The translations under genes were made by a program, and so were the position numbers. This document shows positions 6,702 to 15,573 of a stretch of 56,047 nucleotides of DNA, one piece after another (the stretch's first letter is position 1; the number at the start of each line of letters is the position of its first letter). The stretch comes from Acidimicrobiia bacterium. GTDB taxonomy: Bacteria > Acidobacteriota > Vicinamibacteria > Vicinamibacterales > UBA2999. The notes beneath the pieces are model-generated. The model searched no databases and was not told the DNA's origin. It saw nothing but the letters and a program-made list of their open reading frames with translations. Location of the stretch: NCBI GenBank assembly GCA_016871375.1, contig VFYY01000004.1, positions 1 to 56,047 on the forward strand. The letters run 5' to 3'.

Positions 6702-8332
6702 GCACGCTGTTGGCCGACGATCGCGTCTGGATCCTGCTGATCGAGGACAACCCCGCGGACGCGGACCTCGTGCGCGAGCACCTCGACGCCGACGGGATGG
6801 CGGGCAACGTGGAGCTGACCCACGTGTCGCGGGTCGCCGACGCGCTGGCCCAGCTCCGCGCGCAGCACTTCGACGCCATCCTCACGGATTTCAACCTCCC
6901 CGACGGCGCGGGCATCCCCATGCTGCAGACGCTGCGCGAGGCGGTGCCCGACACACCGATCGTCGTGATCACCGGCGAGTCGCAGAACCTCGGCCTCGCG
7001 CTCGAGGCGCTGCGCCACGGCGCGCAGGATTACCTGATCAAGGGCGCCGGCACCAGCCAGGTGCACCGCAGCCTGCGCTACGCGATCGAGCGCAAGCAGT
7101 TGCAGGACAAGCTCACGAGCAGCGAGTGGGAACTGCGGGAGAAGAACGACCTGCTGCGGGCGGTGCTCGACAACATGGGCGACGGCGTGATCGTGGCCGC
7201 GCGCGACGGCCGCATGCTGCTGTTCAACCCGGCGGCCACCCGGATCTTCGGCCGCGGCATCACCGACACGCTGCCGGATCGCTGGAGCGACACTTACGGC
7301 ATCCAGCGGCTCGAGACCGGCGAGCCGATCGCCGCCGACGACCTGCCACTCGTGCGCGCGATCCGCGGCCAGGCGTCCGACTCCGTCGACCTGGTGATCC
7401 GGCACAACGCGCTCTCGAAGAACGTGTACGTCCAGTCCACCGGGCGGCCGCTGCGCGACTGGAAGGGCGACGTCTACGGCGGCATGGTGGTGATCCACGA
7501 CATCACCGCGCACAAGGAGGCCGAGGAGGCGCTGAAGCAGAAGAACGACGAGCTGACGCACGCCTACTTCGAGCTCGATCGGAGCCGCAAGCAGCAGCTC
7601 GAGCTGAAGGACCAGGTGCTGTCGCACGTGTCGCACGAGCTGCGGACGCCGCTCAACGCCGCCGCGCAGTTCGTCACCATCCTCCGGCGCGGGTTCGCCG
7701 GCCCGCTGCAGGAGCAGCAGCAGGAGCTCGTCGAGGACATCGAGCGCAACCTGAAGCAGCTCCGCTCGATGATCGCGGACCTGCTCGACACGACGCGCGC
7801 GGAAAGCGGCAAGCTGACGCTCAAGCTGCGGCGGCTGCCGCTGCACGACGCCGTGGCCGACGTGCTGCGGACCATGCACTCCACCGCGGCCGACAAGGGC
7901 GTCGCGCTCGCCGCGGACGTGCCCGCGGAGCTGCCGCACGTCGCCGCCGACCCGGCGCGCATCCGGCAGGTGCTGACCAACCTCGTGGACAACGCGCAGA
8001 AGTTCACCCCGTCCGGCGGCTCGATCACCGTGCGCGCCCGCAGGTTCGAGGCCGACCCCGCCTTCGTCTGCGTCTCGGTCGTCGACACGGGCCGCGGCAT
8101 CGACGCCGCCGAGCATCAGCGGATCTTCAGCCGGCTCGCGCAGGTTGAGCAGTCGGTGACCGACGACAGCAGCACGCGCAAGGGGCTCGGCCTCGGCCTG
8201 TTCATCTGCCGCGAGATCGTGCGCCGTCACGGCGGCGACATCGGCGTGGACAGCCGCCCCGGCGAGGGCTCGACCTTCTACTTCACGCTTCCGATTCACC
8301 CCGCCGCGCTGCCCCAGGGAGGTTCCGCATGA
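6698..8332 (+). CDS. Hybrid sensor: REC - PAS - histidine kinase
   Basis: 544 residues, soluble (no membrane segments). REC domain at 10-125 with phosphoacceptor Asp64 (ILTDFNLPDG) and conserved Lys near 115. PAS domain at about 145-265 (AVLDNMGDGVIVAARDGRMLLFNPAATRIFG). Coiled linker, then HisKA with His313 in SHVSHELRTPLN. HATPase_c with N box LVDNAQKF, DTGRGI and GLGLGLFICREIV. Start ATG overlaps the upstream remnant's stop (ATGA), and its own stop overlaps the tandem REC gene (ATGA). An N-terminal REC suggests it is controlled by another kinase. The signal is unknown. Confidence 0.93.
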   Translation: MSTLLADDRVWILLIEDNPADADLVREHLDADGMAGNVELTHVSRVADALAQLRAQHFDAILTDFNLPDGAGIPMLQTLREAVPDTPIVVITGESQNLGLALEALRHGAQDYLIKGAGTSQVHRSLRYAIERKQLQDKLTSSEWELREKNDLLRAVLDNMGDGVIVAARDGRMLLFNPAATRIFGRGITDTLPDRWSDTYGIQRLETGEPIAADDLPLVRAIRGQASDSVDLVIRHNALSKNVYVQSTGRPLRDWKGDVYGGMVVIHDITAHKEAEEALKQKNDELTHAYFELDRSRKQQLELKDQVLSHVSHELRTPLNAAAQFVTILRRGFAGPLQEQQQELVEDIERNLKQLRSMIADLLDTTRAESGKLTLKLRRLPLHDAVADVLRTMHSTAADKGVALAADVPAELPHVAADPARIRQVLTNLVDNAQKFTPSGGSITVRARRFEADPAFVCVSVVDTGRGIDAAEHQRIFSRLAQVEQSVTDDSSTRKGLGLGLFICREIVRRHGGDIGVDSRPGEGSTFYFTLPIHPAALPQGGSA

Positions 8333-9078
8333 GCGCCCAGAAGATCCTGATTGTGGAAGACGACGACGCGACGCAGAAGGGGCTGACCATGCTCCTGCGC
8401 GGCGACGGCTTCCACGTGAGCTCCGCGCCGGATGCGATCGCGGCGATGGTCAGCGTGCGGCGCATCAACCCCGACCTGGTGATCCTCGACCTCGGGCTGC
8501 CCGCCGGCGACGGCTTCAGCCTGCTCGAATCCATCAAGGCGCACCGGCCGTACGACCCGATCCCCACGATCGTCCTCACGGGCCGGGATCGGAAGTCCAA
8601 CGAGCAGCGCGCGACGACGGCGGGCGCCGTGGCGTTCTTCCAGAAACCGGCGGACCACGAGGAGCTGCTCTGGACCATTCGCCGGCACATCGGGCAGAAG
8701 CGGGCGACGCTGAAGAAGGTGCTGATCATCGAGGACGACCCCGACACGCAGAAGGGGCTGGCGACGCTGCTGAAAGCCGAAGGGTTCGTCGCCAACTTCG
8801 CCTCCGACGGCGCCACCGCGCTGTCGGTGGCCTCGCGCGAGGAGCCCGACGTCATCCTGCTCGACCTCGGGCTGCCGGCGGGCGACGGGTTCATCGTGCT
8901 CGACCGGCTCAAGCGCCACCCGACGCTCAACAGCGTGCCGGTGATCGTGGTCAGCGCGCGCGACGCGGAGGCGAACCGCCCGAAGGCGCTGCAGGCGGGG
9001 GCGGACGCCTATTTCCAGAAGCCGGCGGACTTCGAGGCGCTGCTGAAGGCGGTCCGCTCGGCCCTCGGAGAGGACTAG
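8329..9078 (+). CDS. Tandem two-REC response regulator without output domain
   Basis: 249 residues made of two receiver domains: 4-122 (acidic pair EDD, Asp54, Lys107 in FQKPAD) and 130-248 (EDD, Asp179, Lys in FQKPADF). The two halves share LDLGLPAGDGF and FQKPAD almost word for word, which points to an internal duplication. There is no DNA-binding or enzymatic domain. It is ATGA-coupled to the hybrid kinase, so it is the probable partner, serving as a phosphate relay or protein-interaction switch. Confidence 0.92.
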   Translation: MSAQKILIVEDDDATQKGLTMLLRGDGFHVSSAPDAIAAMVSVRRINPDLVILDLGLPAGDGFSLLESIKAHRPYDPIPTIVLTGRDRKSNEQRATTAGAVAFFQKPADHEELLWTIRRHIGQKRATLKKVLIIEDDPDTQKGLATLLKAEGFVANFASDGATALSVASREEPDVILLDLGLPAGDGFIVLDRLKRHPTLNSVPVIVVSARDAEANRPKALQAGADAYFQKPADFEALLKAVRSALGED

Positions 9079-9098
9079 GATATGGGCGTGGAGCTGCC

Positions 9099-9692
9099 AT
9101 GATGCGAACGTCCGCGGCGCTCGTCCTGCTCATGACCGTGTGGCTTCCGGCCTCAGCCGGACGGCTCGCCGCGCAGGAGTGGATCGAATACACGGATCGC
9201 GCCGAGCGGTTCATGGTCAACTTCCCCGGCCAGCCGGTCGTGAGAGACGCCACGTGGGAGTCGCAGCGCGACGACGCGCTGCCGGCGCGCGTGTACCTGG
9301 CGCAGACCGGCCCGCAGCGCTATACGCTGACCGTGGTCAACCTCGCCAAGGTGGCGCAGCCATCCGACGTCAAGGGATCGGTGGCGTGGGCGGCGTGGCA
9401 GTTCCGGCAGCGCGGCGGCCAGATCACCTACGACGCCTACGCGCAGTCGGACCGCATCGAGGGCCACGAGCTCCACATCACCAACCGCGACACGACCCAG
9501 ACGTGGGTGGCGATCTACATGCTGGCCAGGCGCATGTACATCCTCGAGGCGGCCGTGCCCGCCAACTCGCCGGGCGCCGTGCACTTCCTGCAGTCGCTCA
9601 TCGTGCTCGACGAGAAGGGCCTCCGCATCCGCTACGAGATCGATTCCGACGGCAATCGCACCAGGCGTACGACGAACTTCGGCGACCAGTAG
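9099..9692 (+). CDS. Secreted protein of unknown function
   Basis: 197 residues with a clear signal peptide (MMRTSAALVLLMTVWLPASAGRLAAQ). The mature part begins WIEYTDRAERFMVNFPGQPVV, a pattern seen in small periplasmic proteins that start with an F.v.FPG.P strand. It contains no catalytic motif I recognise. It follows the signalling genes by 20 bp and precedes the TonB receptor by 23 bp, so it may be co-transcribed with either. Confidence 0.75.
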   Translation: MMRTSAALVLLMTVWLPASAGRLAAQEWIEYTDRAERFMVNFPGQPVVRDATWESQRDDALPARVYLAQTGPQRYTLTVVNLAKVAQPSDVKGSVAWAAWQFRQRGGQITYDAYAQSDRIEGHELHITNRDTTQTWVAIYMLARRMYILEAAVPANSPGAVHFLQSLIVLDEKGLRIRYEIDSDGNRTRRTTNFGDQ

Positions 9693-9715
9693 CCGGGGAC
9701 AACCGAGGAGGACAC

Positions 9716-12700
9716 ATGCCGGTCAGGCTCGGGCTTTGCTTCGCGTTCGTGTTTGTCTGTCTCTCGACGGCGGCCCGGGCACAGGACACCACCGCCACTC
9801 TCCTGGGCACGCTCTCCGACGCCTCGGGCAGCGTCCTTCCGGGTGTCACCGTCACGGTGACCAACGTCGGCACCTCGCAGGCGCGGACCCTCGTCACCGA
9901 CGAGAACGGCCGCTACCGCGCTCCGCTCCTGCCGCCCGGGCGCTATGAAGTGACGGCGCAGCTGCAGGGCTTCCAGACCGTCGTGCGGTCCGGCATCGGC
10001 CTCACCGTCGGCCAGGAGGCGCTCGTCAACATCCAGATGGCGCTCGGCAGCGTGACCGAGTCGATCACGGTGGAGGCGGCCGCGCCGCTCGTCGAGACGA
10101 CGACGGGCTCCATCTCCAACGTCGTCACGGAGGAGCAGCTCGGGTCGCTGCCGCTGAACGGCCGCGACTTCTCGCAGCTCGCGCTCCTGCAGCCGGGCGT
10201 CGTCGTGAGCCGCGCCAGCGCCAACTCGGCCAACGTCGGCCAGGGCATCAAGATCTCGGTGGCGGGCTCGCGCCCGAGCCAGAACATGTTCTCGCTGGAC
10301 GGGACGGCGTACAACGACGCGCTCAACAACACGCCGGCGAGCGCCAACGGCGTCATGACCGGCGTCGAGACGATCAAGGAGTTCCGCGTCGTCACCAACG
10401 CGATGAGCGCGGAGTACGGGCGCGGCGGCGGCGGCATCTTCAACGTCGTCACCAAGTCGGGCACGAACGCGTTCACCGGATCCGTCTTCGAGTTCTTCCG
10501 CGACGATGCGCTCGACGCGAAGAACTACTTCGAGGACGACAAGCCCGACTTCCGGCGGAACCAGTTCGGCGGCTCGCTCGGCGGGCCGCTCGTCCGCGAC
10601 CGCACGTTCTTCTTCACCAGCTACGAGGGGCTGCGCGAGCACAAGGGGATCACGCAGGTGGCCACGGTGCTCGACGACAACGCGCGCCGCGGCATCCTGC
10701 CGGGCCTGGCGCCCATTGCCGTCCCCGCCACGATCCAGCCGTACATCTCGCTGTACCCGGTCGCCAACGGCGAGCTGATTCGCGACGCCCGCGGCAATCC
10801 CACGGGCCTGGCCCGATACTCCAGCGTGCTGAACCGGCAGTCGACCCAGGACTTCGGGATGATCCGGGTCGATCATTCGTTCAGCTCGAGCAGCTCGCTG
10901 TTCGGCCGCTACCTGATCGACGACTCGCAGCGCGACGAGCCGGTCAACTACGCGGAGTGGCCCAGCGTGTCGCTCAACACCAAGCACGTATTGACGGTCG
11001 AGCAGCGGCAGATCCTGTCAGGCTCGGTGGTCAACGAAGCCCGCGCCGGGTTCAACCGCTCGATCCCGCGCGAGGACGTCAACCCCGTGGACCCGCGGAC
11101 CGATCTGGCGTTCGTGCCGGGCAAGATGTTCGGCGAGCTCGCCGTCACGGGGCTGACCGAGATCGGGACCGACCGCAACAACCCGAAGCGGTTCGCGCAG
11201 GACCTCTATCAGTTCACCAACCAGCTCTACGTCGTCACCGGCCGGCATGCGCTGAAGACCGGCGTGGACTGGCAGCACTTCCGCTACGACGGCAACTCCG
11301 AGAGCCGGACGCGCGGGCGCCTGCGCTTCCGCAACGTGCAGCAGTTCCTGCAGGGCGTGACGCAGCAGTTCGAGATCGCGAAGCCGGGCTCGGACTTCGA
11401 GCGCCACTACCGCCAGAACCTGGTCGGCGCCTGGCTGCAGGACGACATCAAGGTGAACGAGCAGCTGACGCTGAACGCGGGCGTGCGCTACGAGTTCGTC
11501 ACCACGCCGACCGAGCGTGACGGCAAGGTCTCGAACCTGCGCGCCCTCGGCGACCGGGCGGTCACCGTCGGCGATCCCCTGTTCCTCAACCCGACGAAGA
11601 CGCAGTTCGCGCCGCGCGTGGCGTTTGCGTGGAACGTCGGCGGGCGGGGACGCACCGCGATCCGCGGCGGCTACGGCATCTTCTACGAGGAGCCGCTCTT
11701 CCATCAGTACCGCGCGCCGATCTTCCGCGGGCTGCCCTACGTGGACCGCGCGGCGGTGAGCGCGCCGGCGCTGCCGATCAACCTGGCGAGCGTCACCGCC
11801 GGCGGCGTCCCCGAGAACGAGCTCATGGTCTACGACCTCGAGAAGAGCTACATGACGCAGTACAACGTCAACGTGCAGCGCGAGCTGCCGTGGGACAGCG
11901 CCGTCACCGTCGCCTACATGGGATCGCGCGGCAGCAACCTGCTCGGCTCCGGCGACGTCAATATCGCGGTGCCGCAGATCGTCAACGGCCGCCAGTTCTT
12001 CCCGGCCGGCTCACCCCGGCGCAACCCGGCATTCGGCACGATGCGCGCGATCCTGCAGGGGTTCCGTTCCGAGTACAACGGGCTCAGCGTCGGCTGGGTG
12101 AAGCGGCAGACCCAGGGGCTCCAGTTCCAGACGTCGTACACCTACGGCCACGGGAGGGACAACCGGTCGGGCACCGGCGGGCGTCTCGAGTCGAGGAACG
12201 GCCAGGCGCGGACGTTCGACCCGTACAACTTCGATCTCGACTGGGGCCGGTCGGACTACGACGTCCGGCACAATCTCGTCGTCAATGCGTCGTACGATCT
12301 GCCGTTCACCGGATCGCGCCTCGCGGACGGGTGGCAGGTCAGCGCGGTGGCGACAATGGCGAGCGGCGTTCCGTTCTCGCCGATCATTCCGGGCGACTCG
12401 GACCGCGACGGCAGCACCGACAACGTGAACCGGCCCGACGTCGTGCCGGGCACGTCCACGACGCCGAGCGGCGGCCGGACGCCGGAGCGGTGGTTCAACC
12501 CCGAGGCGTTCGCGTTCCCGGGGGCGGGGTTCAGGGGGAACGCCGGGCGCAACATCCTCGAGGGGCCCGGACTCGCGGTGGTCGACTTCTCGCTCGTGAA
12601 GACGCACCGGCTCGCCGGCGGCACGAGCGTGCAGCTCCGCTTCGAGGTGTTCAACCTGCTCAACCGCGCCAACTTCGACGTTCCGTTCAACGAGCCGGAC

Positions 12701-12811
12701 GGCGAAGCGGTGTTCGACGAGGCGGGTGGACGCGTGCCGACGGCGGGACGGATCTTCTCCACCGCCACCGACGCGCGTGAGGCGCAGATCGCGCTGCGAT
12801 TCGTATTTTAA
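9716..12811 (+). CDS. TonB-dependent receptor, Oar-like, with N-terminal carboxypeptidase-regulatory domain
   Basis: 1031 residues. Signal peptide MPVRLGLCFAFVFVCLSTAARAQ. Ig-like carboxypeptidase-regulatory domain at about 30-110 (GTLSDASGSVLPGVTVTVTNVGT). Plug domain with LPLNGRDFSQLALLQPGV, then a long beta-barrel ending in the outer-membrane signature ...AQIALRFVF with terminal Phe. GAGGAGG precedes the ATG at 9716. This receptor class imports bulky ligands across the outer membrane. It lies upstream of an amidohydrolase and a secreted MBL-fold protein, so the ligand may be their substrate. Specificity not readable. Confidence 0.93.
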   Translation: MPVRLGLCFAFVFVCLSTAARAQDTTATLLGTLSDASGSVLPGVTVTVTNVGTSQARTLVTDENGRYRAPLLPPGRYEVTAQLQGFQTVVRSGIGLTVGQEALVNIQMALGSVTESITVEAAAPLVETTTGSISNVVTEEQLGSLPLNGRDFSQLALLQPGVVVSRASANSANVGQGIKISVAGSRPSQNMFSLDGTAYNDALNNTPASANGVMTGVETIKEFRVVTNAMSAEYGRGGGGIFNVVTKSGTNAFTGSVFEFFRDDALDAKNYFEDDKPDFRRNQFGGSLGGPLVRDRTFFFTSYEGLREHKGITQVATVLDDNARRGILPGLAPIAVPATIQPYISLYPVANGELIRDARGNPTGLARYSSVLNRQSTQDFGMIRVDHSFSSSSSLFGRYLIDDSQRDEPVNYAEWPSVSLNTKHVLTVEQRQILSGSVVNEARAGFNRSIPREDVNPVDPRTDLAFVPGKMFGELAVTGLTEIGTDRNNPKRFAQDLYQFTNQLYVVTGRHALKTGVDWQHFRYDGNSESRTRGRLRFRNVQQFLQGVTQQFEIAKPGSDFERHYRQNLVGAWLQDDIKVNEQLTLNAGVRYEFVTTPTERDGKVSNLRALGDRAVTVGDPLFLNPTKTQFAPRVAFAWNVGGRGRTAIRGGYGIFYEEPLFHQYRAPIFRGLPYVDRAAVSAPALPINLASVTAGGVPENELMVYDLEKSYMTQYNVNVQRELPWDSAVTVAYMGSRGSNLLGSGDVNIAVPQIVNGRQFFPAGSPRRNPAFGTMRAILQGFRSEYNGLSVGWVKRQTQGLQFQTSYTYGHGRDNRSGTGGRLESRNGQARTFDPYNFDLDWGRSDYDVRHNLVVNASYDLPFTGSRLADGWQVSAVATMASGVPFSPIIPGDSDRDGSTDNVNRPDVVPGTSTTPSGGRTPERWFNPEAFAFPGAGFRGNAGRNILEGPGLAVVDFSLVKTHRLAGGTSVQLRFEVFNLLNRANFDVPFNEPDGEAVFDEAGGRVPTAGRIFSTATDAREAQIALRFVF

Positions 12812-12826
12812 CAGGGCGTGTAAGGC

Positions 12827-12843
12827 GGGTAGGGCGGGCAGGG
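12827..12843 (+). promoter_or_regulatory. Canonical G-quadruplex motif in intergenic leader
   Basis: GGGTAGGGCGGGCAGGG has four G3 runs with loops of 2, 1 and 2 nt on the coding strand. It lies 16 bp after the TonB receptor stop and 64 bp before the amidohydrolase ATG. If transcribed it could fold in the mRNA between the two genes. An 18-nt tandem repeat of complementary C-rich character follows at 12856. Confidence 0.6.
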
Positions 12844-12855
12844 CCAGTGGGATCT

Positions 12856-12891
12856 TACTCGCCCCACCAGCCTCACTCGCCCCACCAGCCT
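12856..12891. repeat. 18-nt direct repeat, two copies
   Basis: tactcgccccaccagcct is followed directly by cactcgccccaccagcct, just before the amidohydrolase gene. The C-rich units could pair with the G-rich stretch at 12827-12843. Confidence 0.85.
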
Positions 12892-12907
12892 TCAGGAGTG
12901 ACGCAGG

Positions 12908-14659
12908 ATGGCACGCTGGCATGAAGAAGGACGGGAGTGGGACGACGACCGCGGCTTCCTGAATGAGCAGCAGCTGACGGAGTGCGCCCGCGCCTACGAG
13001 CGCGAGCCGTACGCGTCGCCCGTCCCGACGCGGATGATCTCCAACGGCGAGTACATGCCGGCGCCGCAGACCGAGCAGCAGCGGCGCGTGGAAGCGCGCG
13101 TCGAGGAACTGTCGCAGGAGGCCAGCCGCAGGCTCGGGGTTGACCGCCGGCAGTTCCTCCGCAGCACCGGCGGCATGGCGGCCGCGCTCCTGGCGATGAA
13201 CGAGGTGTTCGGCCGCTTCTTCGACGTCAGCCCGATCGAGATGTTCGAGCCGGCGGCGTACGCGCAGGCGGGCGCGCCCCGGGATCTCTTCGTCTTCGAC
13301 GACCAGCTCCACTTCGTCCGCGGCACGCGCGGCGCCGTCGGCATGGGGCTGCGCGCGCTCTCGCAGGGCCCGAGCTCCGGCGCCCCGCGCAACCCGAACA
13401 ACCCGAAGGGGCTGCCCGACGAGCACGGCAACCCGTGGGCGGCGTGGAACCCGGCGCTCGTCGGCCTCCCGAACAACCCGGACAACTTCCTGCTCGTGCA
13501 GTTCATCAAGGACGTGTACCTGGACAGCCAGGTCAACGTCGGCCTCCTCAGCAACGTGACGGCAAGCGTCGTCAGCGTGGACGGCGAGCCGCAGCGGCCG
13601 CCGCGCAGCGCCCGCGACGCCATGGCCGGCGAGATGCTGACCGCGGCGCAGACCGCGGCCGCGCGCGACTTCGTGAACGAGATCTCCGGATCGACGCGCA
13701 TGCTCGCGCACGGGCTGCTCTACGTCGGGCGCGGCAACCTCGATTTCATCCAGGAGCAGATCGAGCAGAACGAGCCCGACTCGTGGAAGGGCTACAACAT
13801 CTCGAACGCCGCGAAGATCGACAACGACCCGATGAGCCCGATGCGGCAGTGGCGCCACGACGACGAGGCCGTGGCCTACCCGACGTTCGAGCTGATCAAC
13901 AGGATGTACCCGGCGCTGCGCGCGCAGAAGCCGGGGTTCAACAACATCTGCGTGCACAAGGGGCTGTCGAACGGCACGCCGGTGCGGCCGGAGATCGGCC
14001 ACCCCGCGGACCTGCCGAAGGCGGCGCGCGACTGGCCGAACCTCAACTTCATCACCTACCACGCCTGCATCCAGCCGCCGTTCTTCCTCCACGACTCGCT
14101 GCAGGAGGTCCGCTCGGGCCGGCTGCGCGACGGCGTGCCCGACATCAGCTGGACCACCGAGTACGCGCAGCTCGTGGCGCCGCTGCGGAACACCTACGCG
14201 GAGATCGGCACGACGTGGGCCTCCTCCATCGTCACGTTCCCGACGGTGGCGGCGCACATCATGGGACAGCTGATGAAGTACCTGGGACCGGACCGGATCG
14301 TCTTCGGCTCCGACTCGGTGTGGTACGGATCGCCGCAGTGGCAGATCGACGCGCTGTGGCGGTTCCAGATCCCGGAGGCGCTGCGCAGGCAGTACGGCTA
14401 CCCGGAGCTGACACAGGACGCCAAGCGCAGGATTCTCGGCCTCAACTCGGCGCGGCTCTACGGCATGGCGACCTCCGGCAATCTGCAGGAGCGCTTCAAG
14501 CCCGTGCCGCGCGACTACGAGCGGCGGATGTCCGACGGGCTCAAGAAGGTGCTCGAGCTGCCGCCGTCGCGCGCCGACAACCTCGACACGATCCGCGAAC
14601 AGTACGCGGCCGTCGGCGAAGATCCGAGCTTCACGCGCTACGGGTGGGTTCGCATATGA
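12908..14659 (+). CDS. Amidohydrolase-family (amidohydrolase_2-like) protein with recessed Tat-like signal
   Basis: 583 residues. The first 78 residues are polar. A twin-arginine-like signal VDRRQFLRSTGGMAAALLAM follows at about 79-97, and the metal-dependent hydrolase domain starts near 125 (LFVFDDQLHFV). Further pattern: NFITYHACIQPPFF, TTWASSIVTFPTVAAHIMGQL, and RIVFGSDSVWYGSPQWQID with the late metal/catalytic Asp. Related TIM-barrel proteins hydrolyse or decarboxylate aromatic acids and lactones. Its position after a TonB receptor and before a secreted MBL protein suggests a periplasmic step. The long segment before the twin arginines is unusual. Internal starts are possible but none is clearly better. 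Confidence 0.83.
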   Translation: MARWHEEGREWDDDRGFLNEQQLTECARAYEREPYASPVPTRMISNGEYMPAPQTEQQRRVEARVEELSQEASRRLGVDRRQFLRSTGGMAAALLAMNEVFGRFFDVSPIEMFEPAAYAQAGAPRDLFVFDDQLHFVRGTRGAVGMGLRALSQGPSSGAPRNPNNPKGLPDEHGNPWAAWNPALVGLPNNPDNFLLVQFIKDVYLDSQVNVGLLSNVTASVVSVDGEPQRPPRSARDAMAGEMLTAAQTAAARDFVNEISGSTRMLAHGLLYVGRGNLDFIQEQIEQNEPDSWKGYNISNAAKIDNDPMSPMRQWRHDDEAVAYPTFELINRMYPALRAQKPGFNNICVHKGLSNGTPVRPEIGHPADLPKAARDWPNLNFITYHACIQPPFFLHDSLQEVRSGRLRDGVPDISWTTEYAQLVAPLRNTYAEIGTTWASSIVTFPTVAAHIMGQLMKYLGPDRIVFGSDSVWYGSPQWQIDALWRFQIPEALRRQYGYPELTQDAKRRILGLNSARLYGMATSGNLQERFKPVPRDYERRMSDGLKKVLELPPSRADNLDTIREQYAAVGEDPSFTRYGWVRI

Positions 14660-14715
14660 TTCAGCGTTCACGCAGGGGCACGGCGCCGCCCTGCCCCTGC
14701 CACATAGGAGTTCGC

Positions 14716-15573
14716 ATGGCTTTGAAGACACTGCGGGCGCTGGCGCTCGCCGCCGTGTTCGCCGCCGCCGCCCTTCCGGCCTCGGCCCAGACCACCGAGG
14801 ACCGCACGCAGGACCGCGTCGCGTTCCCGGCGCACAAGATCGTCGGCAACCTCTATTACGTCGGCACCGGCACGCTGAACTCGTACCTGATCACCACGCC
14901 GCAGGGACACATCCTCATCAACACCAACTTCGAGGAGACGGTGCCGCTGATGGAGCAGTCGCTCCAGAAGCTCGGGTTCACGTGGGCCGACGTGAAGGTC
15001 ATCCTCGGCAGCCACGCGCACGGCGATCACCAGCAGGCCAACGGCATGGTGAAGGATCTCACCGGCGGCGCGCAGGTGATGGTGATGGAACAGGACGTCC
15101 CGGCGATGAAGGGGATGAAGTCGCCCGCCGGCAAGGTGCAGGCCATCGATCGCGTGCTCAAGGACGGCGAGGTCGTCGCCTTCGGCGGGATGAACCTGAC
15201 CGCGCACCTCACGCCCGGCCACACGCGCGGCTGCACGACGTGGACGTTCCCGGTCACCGACGCCGGCCGGACCTACAACGTGCTCATCGCCTGCGGCGGC
15301 CTGCAGGAGGACGCGCGCCTCGTCGGCAACAAGAACTATCCCGAGATCGCCGACCACTTCGCGCAGAGCATCGCGAAGTACAAGACGCTCAAGCCGGACA
15401 TCTTCCTGGCGTCGCACAGCTGGTTCTTCGACCTGGCCGGCAAGTACAAGCGGCTGCAGGCGAGCGCCAACCCGAACCCGTACCTCGACGCCGCCGGCTA
15501 CCAGGCGTGGGTGGCGAACATGGAGAAGAACTGGAACACCCTCATCGCCGAGCAGAAGAAGGCCATCCAATAG
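14716..15573 (+). CDS. Secreted metallo-beta-lactamase-fold hydrolase, subclass B3-like
   Basis: 285 residues. Signal peptide MALKTLRALALAAVFAAAALPASAQ. All six zinc ligands of the B3 pattern are visible: H100-A-H102-G-D104-H105, H169 in LTPGHTRGCTTW, and H234 in LASHSW. The HLTPGHT..CTTW stretch is typical of B3 enzymes and their close non-lactamase relatives. ATG at 14716 follows AGGAG at a suitable distance. It could hydrolyse beta-lactams or a lactone/ester intermediate from the neighbouring amidohydrolase. Sequence alone does not decide. Confidence 0.86.
   Translation: MALKTLRALALAAVFAAAALPASAQTTEDRTQDRVAFPAHKIVGNLYYVGTGTLNSYLITTPQGHILINTNFEETVPLMEQSLQKLGFTWADVKVILGSHAHGDHQQANGMVKDLTGGAQVMVMEQDVPAMKGMKSPAGKVQAIDRVLKDGEVVAFGGMNLTAHLTPGHTRGCTTWTFPVTDAGRTYNVLIACGGLQEDARLVGNKNYPEIADHFAQSIAKYKTLKPDIFLASHSWFFDLAGKYKRLQASANPNPYLDAAGYQAWVANMEKNWNTLIAEQKKAIQ

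Noticed and set aside
9138-9166. ccggcctcagccgg as another family A core
   Set aside because: Only the short inner palindrome matches. It encodes the signal peptide region of a secreted protein and lacks gtagtgt/acactac.
12011-14731. 906-codon minus-strand ORF opposite the amidohydrolase
   Set aside because: Low-complexity Arg/Ala/Val-rich shadow frame typical of GC-rich genes; the plus-strand gene is clearly real.
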